Positions 9,894-22,675 of a stretch of 64,000 nt of DNA are shown here, one piece after another. The notes beneath the pieces are model-generated. The model was not told where the DNA came from and searched no databases. It saw nothing but the letters and a program-made list of their open reading frames with translations. This DNA comes from Eustoma russellianum (taxonomy: Eukaryota > Streptophyta > Magnoliopsida > Gentianales > Gentianaceae), in the NCBI GenBank assembly GCA_036186865.1, contig AP025066.1, positions 13,720,851-13,784,850 of the forward strand. The letters are read 5' to 3'. Both the position numbers and the translations under genes were made by a program. The first letter of the stretch is position 1. Each line of letters opens with the position of its first letter.

Positions 9894-12800
9894 TGTTGTA
9901 CCCAACGAAAGAAAATCATATTGTACTTGAGACTTGTATAAGTGAATTAATGAAAAGTTGCATCCTTCAAGTACATTTTACTATGTTTTATTATTACTTC
10001 TCTACTTAAATTTTCTCAAAGCAAATATTATATAATAATACAAGCATGAGTTATGGAGCATGTGAAATGGCCAATTCACCCCAAGACCTTAAGAAGTTTC
10101 GGCCACAAGGCCTTAAAGGGCCTTAGAATGTTCTTCCAAATTATAAGAAGACTAATCCTAAGGGCCTTCTTAGAATCAAGCCTAAAAGCAATTAGAGATT
10201 ACAAGTAGTGGGGTAATTATACAAGCATGAATTATGAAAATATGAGAAATAACAAAAATAAACCCCTCCCAACCCTCATTACATTCGGCCACCACATGGG
10301 TTCTAAAAGACTCATGATATTTCCTATTTCTAATTTATTAAGAAAAATCAAGAATAAAATAATTAGAGAAAGACAAGCATGGGGGACAAAAGTAACTAAG
10401 TTGTACTTTTCATGCACCTTGTCTCCTCACTCCTCTTTGCAAGCGTCGGCCCCTCTCCCCTAACCAAGAAGCTTTGTTCTTCTTTAATAAGGAGCCTTTT
10501 CATCCATCTCCAACCTACTACATCCTCAAGAATTGATCAAGCAAGTATCTAAGACTCTCCCTCTCCTTTCCCAAAAAACATACGGCTAGAGGGTAAGTAG
10601 AAGGCTCAAAGATATCTCCACCACCAAGCTTCAAGGTCCATCTAAGTAAGTATATGCTAACCTTCCTTAGGTGAATTTCCTATTTCAAGAAATGAAGCTT
10701 AAGTTGGTACCTCTTTCTCCTTGCTAAAACCGTGGCCTCCTTGGTCCTTAAGTGAGGATTTCTCAAGCTACTAGGTGGTGCTAACACCTTGGTGGTTTGA
10801 ACTACATTCAAGCCTCATTTGGTATGTTAGTATAGCCTTAATCTAGCTCTATTCTCCATATAAATGGATAGCTAATGTTTCTTCTTTTTCTCCCCAAAAA
10901 CCGTTTGTCCTATGGAAGTAGTGGAGGGAAACTTCAAGCCATTCTATCCAAGATTCAAGCTAAAGGAAGATTCTAGCTTAAAGAGGCAAGTATACTCTAG
11001 ATAACCTTGACTTATTTGTGAAGTATGTGCTTGAATGGCTAGCTATGCTTAAGATGTAAATCTTAGTTGAAAGTACTAAGTTTAAAGCATGAAAATTTAG
11101 TGTTCCTTAAGAAAAGTGACTTGCATGTGTGAAATTCTCCCAAAGATGAGTTCTTTGCCTACATTGAATATGAATATGTTGTATGTCTAAGATAAATATG
11201 GCAAAATTTCTCTTTCTTACCATATAAGGGGACGGTAGAAGGAGGAGGTAGAGGTGAACAATGGTTCTTGTGAAGAATATGTCTTGTATGGCAAAAGATA
11301 TATGGAAGTTGTATGTTTGAATGATTTATTACTTGGTGGTGTTATGTTCATTATGAAAACGAAACATAAGCCCTTTCATGTGTAAGAAACGGGCTGTTTT
11401 GGGGTTAGGCGGTACATAATTTAGTTGTGCCAAAGGTAGATTTTATTATGTACAAAATGTGCAATATCAATGTGTGCTATGTGTAAGTTTCAAACTGTTT
11501 TGAAGTTATTTGTATGTAGCCTATAGAATGTAATAGAACCTGTAATGTCTATGCTAAAAGGTGTATTTGATGGATAGTTAGTCATTTTAGAGGAATAAGT
11601 TTAGTTGGTAAACATTTAGCAAGAAAAGTGACAAAAAGAAAAAATAACTGGAACAGGACAGATTTAAGTGACGTGTTGTCTGACCTGAAATTGGATCTTA
11701 GAAACGTGCAAATGAGCTGAGTTTTGGTAGGATGATATCCTTGTGTGTTTATTAAATCCATGAGTTGGAATTTCGGTAAAAAGACTTGTGGTTTATTCGC
11801 AATAGAATTTTTAGTGAAAGCTGGTCATTCCAGATTCTGCATGTACCTAGCTTCAGGAAAATAATTGAATGACCACCTTACACCTATTGGATTGCTCTGG
11901 AATTTTTATGGTAATCACTTAAGACATAGATGAACATGTCCATGTAAATAAATCATCTTTGAATCACCGTTTTCAATGTTAACAATTAAGTTGATATTAG
12001 CAGTGCAAAACTGGAAAACGGGACAGAATTATGACATGAGTTAGGAGGCCTTATTATTGCAAGTTTGGACTTGTATGTGCTATTGGGATTATGAATATTA
12101 TTTCTTAGTATGTCTACTATGTTTTCCAGGTATTGGTCCAAATTAAATAAGATTTTATGGGCTTGAAAGAAAGGTAAAATGGGTACTGCGCTGCTGGATT
12201 CAGTAGTATTCTGTTTGGTAACTTAATGATGTGAGGGTCATATATGTCTCGAAATGTTACGAAATTTTTATGGCAATTAGATAAGACTCCATTATGTATA
12301 TGTATGACATGAGGTTATGAAGATAGGCCAAAATTGTGAGGTTTGGGGCCGCGTGAACAGAATATTAATTCTGGAAATTTTTCCAGCTTAAGGAACAAGG
12401 TCATATATGATGCATCTAGCCATGAGTTTCATATTGCACGTCATGCATTGCATCATCATCATTTACGAGATTTATGAAACTGAGTTTATGTTAAAGAAGA
12501 TACGAAAAAGTGCTTTTGAAGAAAAGATTTCAGTTTTGAAAAGAACGACTCCTATTTGGTACCATTAATTCTGGCCAGCATAACCCGCTACAGATCTGGG
12601 GTTAATTGATCTGTTGATAATTATGCCCGTACAGGCCCAGAGAGAATAGACCTGGTTATGATGATTATGACCATACAGGCCCGGAGAGAATAGACCTGGT
12701 TATGATGATTATGACCGTTCAGGCCCGGAGAGAATAGACCTGATGACGATGATTGATTGTATGACCGTTTTCAGATCCGGACATAATAGATCTGAAGGGA

Positions 12801-13618
12801 ATGGTATGACCGCCTCAGATCTGGATATAATAGATCTGAATACTCACTCCTCTCATTTTATTAACGATGATGTTTTGAAAAAAAAGAATGAAAGAACTTA
12901 TCCTCATTTTTGTCATGATGCATTACATGTGCATACGCATACATACCGCATTTTGTTATGGCTAGTCGAATGAATAATGTACTATTACTTAGGCTATGAT
13001 GATATGGTTTAATATCTCCTAAGTTATGATCTTAATATGATTCCTTGTCTCCTAAGTTATGATCTTAATATGATTACTTGTGTCTTAAGTTATGATCCTA
13101 TGTCCTTATGAATGATGAGTTGAAAGTCAGGTATGTTATGAATCCAAACATTTTTGGAGTTTTGGTTCTTATGTATACTTTCCATTTAATTCATGATTAT
13201 TTATGGTATACTTGCTGGTGACTTTGTCACTCACCCTATTATTTTTCCTCCCAGAGCCTACAGGAAACAGGGTCGAGTGGATCGATGACGAGCCTAGGGT
13301 TCCCTATCCATAGGCGTGCGAGAGAGGATAGCCTCAGGACTTTAGTATGATGACTTATGTTTGACAAACTTAAGATGGGATTTTAATTTAGACCTCTCTT
13401 TTATTTTGTGGACATGGATATAGACGATGTTATGAATATTCGGCATGTTTTTATTTAAAGTTTTTATTCTGCCTCAGTTTTTGCTTACTTGATGTTTAAG
13501 CAGGAAAGCCCATATACTTTGTTATGGACTACGATATGTTATGAACTGACGCCTGGTACTCTCCGTAGTGAAGTACGACGAGCGCACCATACGCGGGTGA
13601 GCGGTGCGGGGTGCTACA
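9894..13618 (+). repeat. 3' LTR of element A
   Basis: Full-length partner of 1102-4825 with the same termini. Contains the tandem blocks at 12617-12743 and about 13014-13106, the peptide frame at 13203-13313 and a CAG|GTATGT donor-like site at 13131. Confidence 0.93.
13203..13313 (+). CDS. Putative 36-aa LTR peptide (A, 3' LTR copy)
   Basis: Same frame and length as 4406-4516, ending EPTGNRVEWIDDEPRVPYP. It differs from the 5' copy at three residues and has no stop. Because the LTRs were identical at insertion, these changes reflect drift after insertion, not selection. Confidence 0.4.
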   Translation: MVYLLVTLSLTLLFFLPEPTGNRVEWIDDEPRVPYP

Positions 13619-14075
13619 GGGTTGATTTGGAAAGGCTGCAAAATAAAATAATTAATGGATCATATAGGACATAGAACTTAGCAATTAAAGCGCAAAAGTG
13701 GGCTATTTTGAAGGCTTAACCGAGAACCCAATCATAAGGGTAAAATTGGAATTTCACATAAGAGTATGATATGGAATATGAGATAAATATTGGACATAAG
13801 TGCTGAGATTGTTAGAGGCTTAAAACCAGCCTAGACCAAGCATTCATCCATGCATATGACTAAAATAAGTTTTAAAAACAAAAGGTTTTATCATACAACC
13901 ACTTTTACGAAATGTTTTAAAGCATAAGGTGTTTTAAAAGGATTCTTACGAGTAAAGAACCGTACCACGAGAGGAATGATTCTATACGACTTACAATATG
14001 TTTACGATATATGTATTTCACGATTACGATGTGTTTATAGAGTGCCGGCCTGACATCTAGTCCTGGGGGAGGATG
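13619..14075 (+). repeat. Middle fragment of outer Tekay-type LTR (D)
   Basis: Non-coding. It lies between A's right duplication (GGGTT) and B's left duplication (GGATG, 14071-14075). Its run of AAAAGTTTTA-like sequence, ACGAAATGTTTTAAAGC and GTGCCGGCC resembles the mid-LTR order of A (about 3700-3790). It continues across B into 51900-52902. Confidence 0.55.
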
Positions 14076-15482
14076 TGATGAGGATCAAGGGTCCGATGAG
14101 GATCAAGGATCCCATCAAGAGGTCAAGGACCGTATGACAAGAAGGAGGGTAAGAGAACTTTGTCATCAAGTTGGAACCTTCTTGTATAAGCATGTTCAAG
14201 ATGAGCCTAAGGTTCCATGGGTTCACTTCATTCAACCCACCCTTTGAACGTTATGCATGTGCGTGCGTGTTTTTGAATTTTATCTTGTTTCTTGTGATCT
14301 TTGTTTTATGTGTTTCTTTGTAGGTAAATTAGGTGCATGGAAGATCCAGAATGAAATAGAGGCCAAAAGGAGCAAGGTAGGCGTGTGTGTTGCACAAAGG
14401 GAGACAAAGGGAATGTTGTTTTGAAGAGAATATTTGTCTCCACAAAGACAAATTCAAATGTGTTCAAGATGGAATCTCTTGATCAAACTAAAATCAAAAT
14501 CATCTCCAAATACCAATAAGGGGGCCGGCCATTTTGAAATGCTAAGATGAAGATCAAATTGAAATCAAACCTGAAGTTAAACTTGAATTTAAATTCAACC
14601 AAGATTTGAATTCAAGTTTCAACCAATTGGAGACTTATATTTCAAGAAGATTTCAGCCTATTTTTCCATTCATAAACATGCCATCTTGAAGGATAAAAGA
14701 GGAATAGATTCCAATTCAAATTGAATCCAAGTTTGAATTCAAATTCAAACTCAATTTGAATTCAAACTTCAACCATCATTTGAATTCAATTCCAGGCATT
14801 TTATCATCATCAAAATCATGTATCTAAGGTCAAAACAAGCATCACACACGGCTGGAAGGAAAGGATATGCAAGAGCCAAATTCAAAGTGAACTCAAATTC
14901 AAACTCAACTTGAATTCAAATTCAACCAACTTTTGAATCCAACTTCAAGTCTCATCCTACTAATCAAATCAACTCCTCCAAGACATTATTTGGACAACAA
15001 ACACGGCTAGATACATGGGAGATAACACCTTGAAAGCATTTCAAATTTTAGTTAGAATTTGTTTTAGTTTTGAATTCAAACATTTTTCAATTTTCAAACA
15101 ATTATTAGCTAGCTTATTTGAATTAATTTCTGGTCATTTTAAAGGCTGATAGGCTGATCATGTAGCCTATAAATAGAGCCTTTGGCCGATTGGTTTGAAC
15201 AACTTTGGATGAATAACAATTATTGATATTTTCTTCACTTTGTGTGAGACTTTGTTTTCTTTGTTTTGTATTAAAAACCTAAGTTAAGAACCTTCCAAGC
15301 TAAGCATTTTAAAGGTGTCGCCATTGCTAAAAGGTGCCATCCAGGAGGGCCATATTTCTTTGCCTGATCAACGACCATCTTGAAGTGTTGGTCATGCTCA
15401 TTTGATCCACACGTTTTTTTATCACTAAGGAAGCAAGGGGAAGTCTTCTTCCTTGTGCCTAACCCTTTGTGAAGGATATTTG
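14076..15482 (+). repeat. 5' LTR of B, first part
   Basis: Matches 50493-51894. Broken at 15482 by element C, whose duplication ATTTG is 15478-15482. The middle is dense in TTGAATTCAA-type palindromes. Confidence 0.92.
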
Positions 15483-16917
15483 TGTTAGTGTATGTGCCCT
15501 AGGCCATGATTTGGATATTTATGCTATGCATTTATTATTAATAAAAGAGGTTTTATTATCATTATTGTTGGTTAGTATGTTACACAATTTTGATATATGT
15601 CCCTGATTCATTATTGTTATGGAGATAAAATAATTTATAATCAGTATGAGTATTGATTTGATAATCATGAGATGATTATGTGTATGGTGATACGAATCAA
15701 TCTCATAGATACTTGTTAGAGAACAGTGTATTGGATAGACCCATCATGAGATTGCTACATGGATTAGCGTCATAAGTAAATCTCATGATAGTCATGTTTT
15801 AATCCTTTGACTTGAGATTGTCATAGTTTCCAACATAAGGACTATTATATTTTGACATGATCAAACGTTATCCGTAACTGGATAATAATAAAGGTCATGA
15901 TTGAATGTGATAGAAATTATGTAGAGGATATTGAACAATCAAGATAGAATTTGTCCCTCTCTTTTGAGAGAGATATCTTTGGGCCCCTCGATTAGTGAGA
16001 CTGTGAAATGCATGGCCGTGCTCAAATGAATTGATAGTGTGATCAATATCATTTGTTTTATCAGTCCACTTAGAGATTGAGTAATCATATGTTTGAACTA
16101 TATAAGTATGACGCTGACCATGACTTATGTTCAAACTAGATATCGTGTGACAAAAGGATTAATGCATGTACTATTATTAGGCTAGTTGGACTTTACTCGT
16201 ATTAATTGGGTAGTTGTAATGCCTTGCTAGAGGCCAATTACGACTTGGTGGTTTAATAAAGATTTAATCAACTGCCAATTAATATGGGCCTATCGGGTCA
16301 CACACAAGAATGCGTATGGCTGAGATTAATAATATTAATAATATTAATATTGGATATTAATTATTATTATTATTATCGTTTTTTAATATTAATAATATTA
16401 ATATTGGATATTAATTATTATTATTATTAATTTTGTTTTTTATGTATATATTTATATCATCGGATAATAACAGAGAATCCATATTTGATATGGATTTTGA
16501 TTTGTTTTATCTAATCCTAACAGAATCCGTATCTGGTACGGATTTTGATAGCGTTAACAAATCCGATCTGCAATCGGATTTTGATATCTATATATATGTA
16601 TGGAGCTTGACATATCTCATACACCAAGCAATTAGAAAAACGAAAGAACAGAAAACGAAACCGTTTTTGAGAAGAACGAGTTCTTCAGCCGCACCGTTTG
16701 AAGAGCTAGCACTCCGGACGGAAGCGTTCGTGTGGATACCGACAGAGGGTGTTCGTGATTTCGCACCTCTTCCATCTGCGGATTTCGAATCTTCGGAGGT
16801 AATTTTTGAGTTTTTTCATCGATTAAACGAACAACATGGATCCTTGGTAGGAAATCGGAGATCAAGTTTTGTTTTTCCGCTGCGCGTTTTGCAGTGATCT
16901 CGTATGATTTCCTAACA
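15483..16917 (+). repeat. 5' LTR of element C
   Basis: Pairs with 22676-24108. Contains a duplicated AT-rich unit of about 65 bp (AATATTAATATTGGATATTA core, about 16326-16432) and three equal-length hairpins at 16477-16579. A long frame over 16433-16897 is not convincing as a gene. Confidence 0.95.
16477..16579 (+). other. Three 19-nt covarying hairpins in C's LTR
   Basis: Perfect inverted repeats lie at 16477-16495 (ATCCATAT/ATATGGAT), 16525-16543 (ATCCGTA/TACGGAT) and 16561-16579 (ATCCGAT/ATCGGAT). Each is exactly 19 nt and each is followed by TTTTGAT. The arm bases differ between units but stay paired. Confidence 0.75.
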
Positions 16918-16918
16918 G

Positions 16919-16931
16919 TGGTATCAGAGCC
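16919..16931 (+). other. Primer binding site of C
   Basis: TGGTATCAGAGCC, one base after the 5' LTR; initiator tRNA-Met type. Confidence 0.93.
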
Positions 16932-18687
16932 ACTTGTTGATTTCGTTTAAATCGATTATATCATGCTTATGTGATTATATGTTTACTGTTTTTCGTATGG
17001 CATGATATGTACAAAAACCCCAACTCGGATTTCATATGATGAGAGAAGAATGGTGTTTTTCAAATCGTTTTCATGAGATGATTTGTATACGGCGGTATTC
17101 GTTTGTCATGTGATGATCAAAACCGATTCTGTTTATATTAGATATAAACATACGCTATGTGTAAAACCCTATTCGAATCTCATCTGGTGAGAGCGGATTA
17201 ATGTTTTCAATTCGTTTTCATGAGATGTTATGATTCGAGATTGTCATATGTGATATAAAGTTTTCATTTTTCATGTGATGATCAAAAACGATTATGTTTA
17301 TATCGATTTGAACAACCGATAATGATTCTGTAAGAGTTATGCATATTCAAAACAGACAGATTATCAATTCGATTGATGATTCTGTTTTCGGATTTCGAAT
17401 GGCGGATTGATTCTGTTTCGGATTTCGAATAGCAGATTATCGATTCGATTGATGATTCTGTTTTGGGTTTTGAATGATAACTCTCGGTTCGATCGGTGCT
17501 TCTATAAGGGTTTACACGTAATCAAAACATAAGATTGTGAATATCATTGACGCGTCTGTGTTAGGGTTTCGAAAAGAAAATTATCAATGCAATTGATACT
17601 TTCTGTTTGGCTTCGAGGGGCGCTGCCCCTCGACCCCGCCTGGGGCTCTGCCCCTCGGAACCCCGCCCGCCGTATGCGTACGCCCTATAGTTCGTTACCG
17701 TGACATTAAGAATGTCAATATATATTTATTTGTTACAATATGTTTGTGTAAAATATATTATAATTGTTGATGTCTTTGCATGGTGCATAGCATGGCCTCA
17801 GGACCTATGTGATTGACTTAGTCATATTTCTGTTTTGGGTTATTATGGCCTGCGTGCCGCTGTAGTTTTTGTTGTATTTTATTATACAATTAGTTAGGTT
17901 TTTCTTTATTATTGTAATAAATGAAGAATCAAGCTACAAAAGTGGTGATGGCGACACATACCAAGGACGAGTGGATTCCATGGAGATGGAGGCACGAGCT
18001 CAAGACAAGAAGATATGTATCATTGCAAATGTTGTAATAGGAAGTCTTTCACATAGGGTTTCCTTTATGATCTTCATTTGGTCTCATGAAGATCATATTT
18101 AGTTTGGCCATGCTATGTCACGTTTACATATTTATCATTTTGTATGAGATGCGTGGATGATATATTATATATGCATATAAGATGCTACGATATAATGATA
18201 TGCAATGCAAGACATAAACTAAGTTGAACCCTCATTAATAATTAAGTCTTGATGTCATTCATGTCTTAAACACCTATTAAAACTGGGATTGTATTAAAGT
18301 AGGTATTGCCAAAGCAATGTGCTTTAAACATTCCTAGCTACGTAGGATGAGTAATAGTGCTACTCATATGTTTAAAATTGGTTAGACTTAATTGGGCTAT
18401 CAAAACGGTTTTGGGCCCAAGGCATTAGATGGAATCTAACATACAATGATATATGATGTCATTATTCCATAAATTCTAAGAGTTACATGAGATGTAATTG
18501 GTAAAGAAGTTACCTACCTAAATAACTTAATTTTAAGTGTCATGCCAAAGCTGAGTTTAGAATTAAGTCAAATATGGATCTTAGCTCACTAAAATATTTC
18601 TTTTGAGGGTTACGTTTTAGTGAGAGTTTTATAAATTTTAACCTCATTATTAATAAAGTGTTACTTTGCATGTTTTGTAGATCATAA
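16932..18687 (+). other. Long untranslated leader of C
   Basis: About 1.75 kb without a credible coding frame, a length usual for Angela/BARE leaders. It is AT-rich except for a GC-rich island at about 17612-17685, where CGAGGGGC (17614) can pair with either of two GCCCCTCG copies (17625, 17650). TTTTGTAG just before the gag ATG looks like a splice acceptor. Confidence 0.7.
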
Positions 18688-21600
18688 ATGGCTGCTAATA
18701 ACAATTCCACCTTATCGTTGCGATCAATCCTTGAGAAGGAAAAATTAAAAGAATGTGGGACTAATTTTGTTGATTGGTTTCGAAACTTGAGAATCGTTCT
18801 CAAGCAAGAAAAGAAGTCCTACGTGCTCGATGACCCTGTCCCTGAACCACCTCCTGCTGATGCTTCTGTTGCTGTTAAGAACAAGTATAAGAAGCATGTG
18901 GAAGATTCAAACGACATAGGATGTCTTATGTTGGCAACTATGTGTTCAGGACTTCAGAAAGACCTGGAACACTTAGAAGCTTATGAGATGAGTGTGCATC
19001 TCAAACAAGCTTTCCAACAACAGGCTAGGCAGGATAGGTTCGACACCGCTGTTGCACTTTTTGACTGTAAGATGTCTGAAGGTGAATCTGTTAGCGCTCA
19101 TGTTTTAAAGATGAAAGGCTATATAGATCACCTTGCAAGACTTGGATATCCCCTGAGTTTGGAACTCGCCACGGATTTGATCCTACACTCTTTGCCTAGC
19201 AGTTTTTCTCAGTTCGTTATGAACTACAATATGAATAATATGGAAAAGTCCATTCCTGAGCTACACGGTATGCTCAAAACTGCTGAGGAGAATATCAAAA
19301 AGCCTACCCATGTATTGAGTGTCAATATCAAGCCTATGAAAAAGAAAGGTAAAGGCAAGGGTAAGCCCAAAGGTGTGAAGGGTGCAAAAGGGTCCAAGGG
19401 TCAAGCTAAACCGAAACCTGGTCCCAAGGCAAAGGTTCCTAAGGAAGGAACTTGTTTCCATTGCAACAAGCCTGGGCATTGGAAAAGAAATTGTGATGTT
19501 TATTTGGAGAAGTTGAAGAAGCTGAAGGGTAGTGCGACTACATCTTCAGGTATTTATGTTATAGAAATTAATTTATCTACTTCTTCCTCCTGGGTATTAG
19601 ATACTGGATGTGGATCCCATATTTGTACAAATATGCAGGGGCTCAAAAGGAGTAGGATGCTGAAGAAGGGCGAGGTGGACCTACGTGTTGGCAATAGAGC
19701 AAGAGTTGCTGCTATAGCTGTAGGGACCTATGAGCTTGTCTTGCCCAATAGGCTTTTGTTAGTTTTAAACAATTGCTTTTATGTTCCTACTATGAGTAGG
19801 AATCTTATTTCAGTATCTGTTTTGGATGATGAAGGTTATTCATTTTTAATTAAAAATAAGAAGTGTTCTATTTTTGATAAAAATGACTTGCTTTATTGTA
19901 TTGCAAGTAGTTATAATGGCATTTATGTCCTTAACCTTGATGATTCCAATGATGGTAATATTTATAACATATCTTCAAAGAGAACTAAGCTAAATGAATT
20001 AAACCCTGCATATTTATGGCATTGTCGCCTTAGCCATATAAATGAGAAGCGCGTATCTAAACTCCATCAAGATGGATTATTAGATTCATTTGATTTTGAA
20101 TCATTTGAAAATTGCGAGTTTTGTTTGCTTGGAAAGATGACAAAGACCCCTTTTACTGGACATAGTGAAAGGGCTAATGACTTATTGGGCTTGGTACATA
20201 CAGATGTATGCGGCCCAATAAGCATTAGTGCTAGAGGAGGATTTCAGTATTTCATTACTTTTACTGATTATTTCAGTAGGTACGGCTATGTCTACCTAAT
20301 GAAACATAAGCATGAGTCTTTTGAAATGTTTAGAACTTTTCAAAATGAAGTACAAAATCAACTTGGTAAGACAATTAAAACGCTTCGATCAGATCGAGGT
20401 GGTGAATATTTGAGCCAAGAATTTGACCAACATCTAAGAAATTGTGGAATCGTTTCACAGTTGACTCCTCCAGGAACTCCACAATGGAATGGCGTTTCTG
20501 AAAGGAGAAATCAAACTTTATTAGATATGGTTCGATCTATGATGGGTCAAGTAGATCTTCCTTTATCTTTTTGGGGTTATGCCTTGGAGACAACTGCATT
20601 CATTTTGAACCGTGTACCATCTAAAGCGGTTGAAAAGACACCATATGAGATGTGGACTGGTAAGAGACCCAGTTTGTCTTTTCTTAAGATTTGGGGTTGT
20701 GAAGCTTATGTGAAAAGATTAGTGTCTGATAAGCTAGCTCCAAAATCTATCAAATGTATTTTTGTGGGGTATCCTAAAGAAACTAAAGGGTTCTATTTCT
20801 ATATTCCCTCAGGGAACAAAGTGTTTGTTGCTCGAAATGGAGTCTTTTTGGAAAAGGAGTTTCTCTCCAAGAGAACTAGTGGGAGTATAGTACAACTTGA
20901 GGAAACTCAAGTTCCACAAGATATCGTTGAACCGTCTTTAGAGACAATTTCAGAACCACAAACAGTTGTGGAGCCTGAAATTGTAACACAAGCCCAACGC
21001 AGATCTGATAGGATACATTGTCAGCCAGAGAGATATGGATTTCTTGTGACTGATGATAGTGAAGTTATGCTCATAGATCAAGATGAGCCTACTACCTATC
21101 AGGAAGCTGTGTCTGGTCCAGATTCAGATAAATGGCTTGGAGCCATGAATTCTGAGATGCAATCCATGTTTGATAACCAAGTTTGGTCTTTAATTGATCC
21201 TCCGAGGGTATTACGACTATTGGTTGCAAATGGGTTTTCAAGAAGAAAACTGACATGGATGGAAATGTGCAAACCTACAAAGCAAGGCTTGTGGCTAAAG
21301 GTTTCAAGCAAACTCATGGTATAGACTATGATGAAACCTTATCACCAGTAGCTATGCTTAAGTCTATTCGAATTCTCCTTGCCATTGCAGCATACTATGA
21401 TTATGAGATATGGCAAATGGATGTCAAAACTGCTTTCCTTAATGGAAATTTACTCGAGGATGTGTACATGACACAACCTGAGGGTTTTGTAAATCCTGAG
21501 AATTCAAAGAAGGTTTACAAGCTTCAAAGGTCCATCTATGGATTGAAGCAAGCATCTCGAAGCTGGAATCTTCGTTTTGATGAAACAGTTAAGAACTTTG

Positions 21601-22655
21601 GTTTCATCAAGAATGAAGATGAACCTTGTGTTTACAAGATGGTTAGTGGGAGTGCAGTAGTGTTTCTGGTCTTATATGTGGATGACATATTGCTTATTGG
21701 GAATGATATCCCTACCTTGCAAAAGGTTAAGGCTTGGTTAGGGAATTCATATTCAATGAAGGATTTGGGCGAGGCTACCTATATCCTTGGTATCAAGATC
21801 TATAGAGATAGATCTAAAAGGATAATAGGCTTGAGTCAGAGTACATACATAGATAAAATGTTGAAGAGGTTCAACATGCAAGAGTTCAAGAAAGGATTCC
21901 TGCCTATGTCTCATGGCATTCATCTTAGCAAGAATCAATGTCCTCAGACATCTGATGAGCGAGATCGAATGAATAAAATTCCTTATGCTTCTGCTATAGG
22001 ATCGATCATGTATGCCATGTTATGTACTAGACCAGATGTCTCGTATCCATTGAGCACAACAAGTAGATATCAAGCTGACCCTGTTGAAGGTCACTGGACA
22101 GCTGTCAAGAATATTCTTAAGTACCTCAGAAGGACTAAAGATGTATTCTTGGTTTATGGAGGTTTGGATGACGAGTGAGTTGTAAATGGTTACACAGATG
22201 CTAGCTTCCAAACCGACATAGATGATTTCAGATCGCGGTCCGGTTTTGTATTCACATTGAATGGTGGAGCTGTTAGTTGGAAGAGTTCAAAACAAAGCAC
22301 TGTGGCTGATTCTACAACAGAGGCTGAGTATATAGCAGCATCAGATGCAACTAAAGAAGCAGTTTGGTTGAAGAAGTTCATTACTGAGCTAGGAGTGTTA
22401 CCTAGCATTGCAAATCCTGTGGACATTTATTGTGACAACAATGGTGCCATAGCACAAGCAAAAGAGCCTAGGTCTCATCAGAGATCTAAACATATACTCA
22501 GACGCTACCATCTCATTCGAGACATCATCGATAGAGGAGATGTCAAGATATGCAAAGTTGACACAAACGATAACATAGCGGATCCATTGACTAAGCCTCT
22601 CTCACGGGTCAAGCATGATCAGCACACTAGATCTATGGGTCTCAGATATTTGTAG
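18688..22655 (+). pseudogene. gag-pol of C, nearly intact Copia polyprotein
   Basis: Starts MAANNNSTLSLRSILEKEKL, as in BARE-type gag. A CCHC knuckle CFHCNKPGHWKRNC lies near residue 257, followed by protease WVLDTGCGSH. The integrase has an HHCC finger ('HCRLSHINEKRVSKLH' to CEFCLLGK) and D, D, E in HTDVCGP, RSDRGGEY and GVSERRNQ. A frameshift near 21210 separates this from the reverse transcriptase (FLNGNLLEDVYM, LYVDDILLIG). A TGA at 22176 interrupts just before the RNase H, which resumes at once (YTDASF, TEAEYIAAS). Two point lesions therefore inactivate an otherwise full-length polyprotein of about 1320 residues. Confidence 0.92.
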
Positions 22656-22664
22656 GCCTAGTGC

Positions 22665-22675
22665 AAGTGGGAGAT
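22665..22675 (+). other. Polypurine tract of C
   Basis: AAGTGGGAGAT immediately before the 3' LTR. Confidence 0.85.

Larger units (their letters stand above)
1102..13618 (+). mobile_element. Element A: complete decayed Ty3/gypsy Tekay/Del-type chromovirus
   Basis: Two LTRs of about 3.72 kb start TGTTGTA and end GCTACA, and bracket an internal region in the order gag, protease, reverse transcriptase, RNase H, integrase, chromodomain. That order is chromoviral, and the motifs (DSGASHSFIS, LCIDYRELN, VVVFIDDILIY, EALYGRKCRS) match the Tekay/Del group. The target duplication is GGGCT at 1097-1101 and GGGTT at 13619-13623, one mismatch. A primer site follows the 5' LTR and a purine tract precedes the 3' LTR. 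Many stops and frameshifts, plus a Glu-to-Lys change at the integrase active site, make it non-autonomous. The LTR copies are clearly alike but carry substitutions and indels, so it is not a recent insertion. Confidence 0.93.

Noticed and set aside
16433..16897. 154-codon frame in C's LTR (151 codons at 23633-24088)
   Set aside because: Open in both copies only because the LTRs are nearly identical. It spans the hairpin array, matches no family I know and has no second family to compare with.
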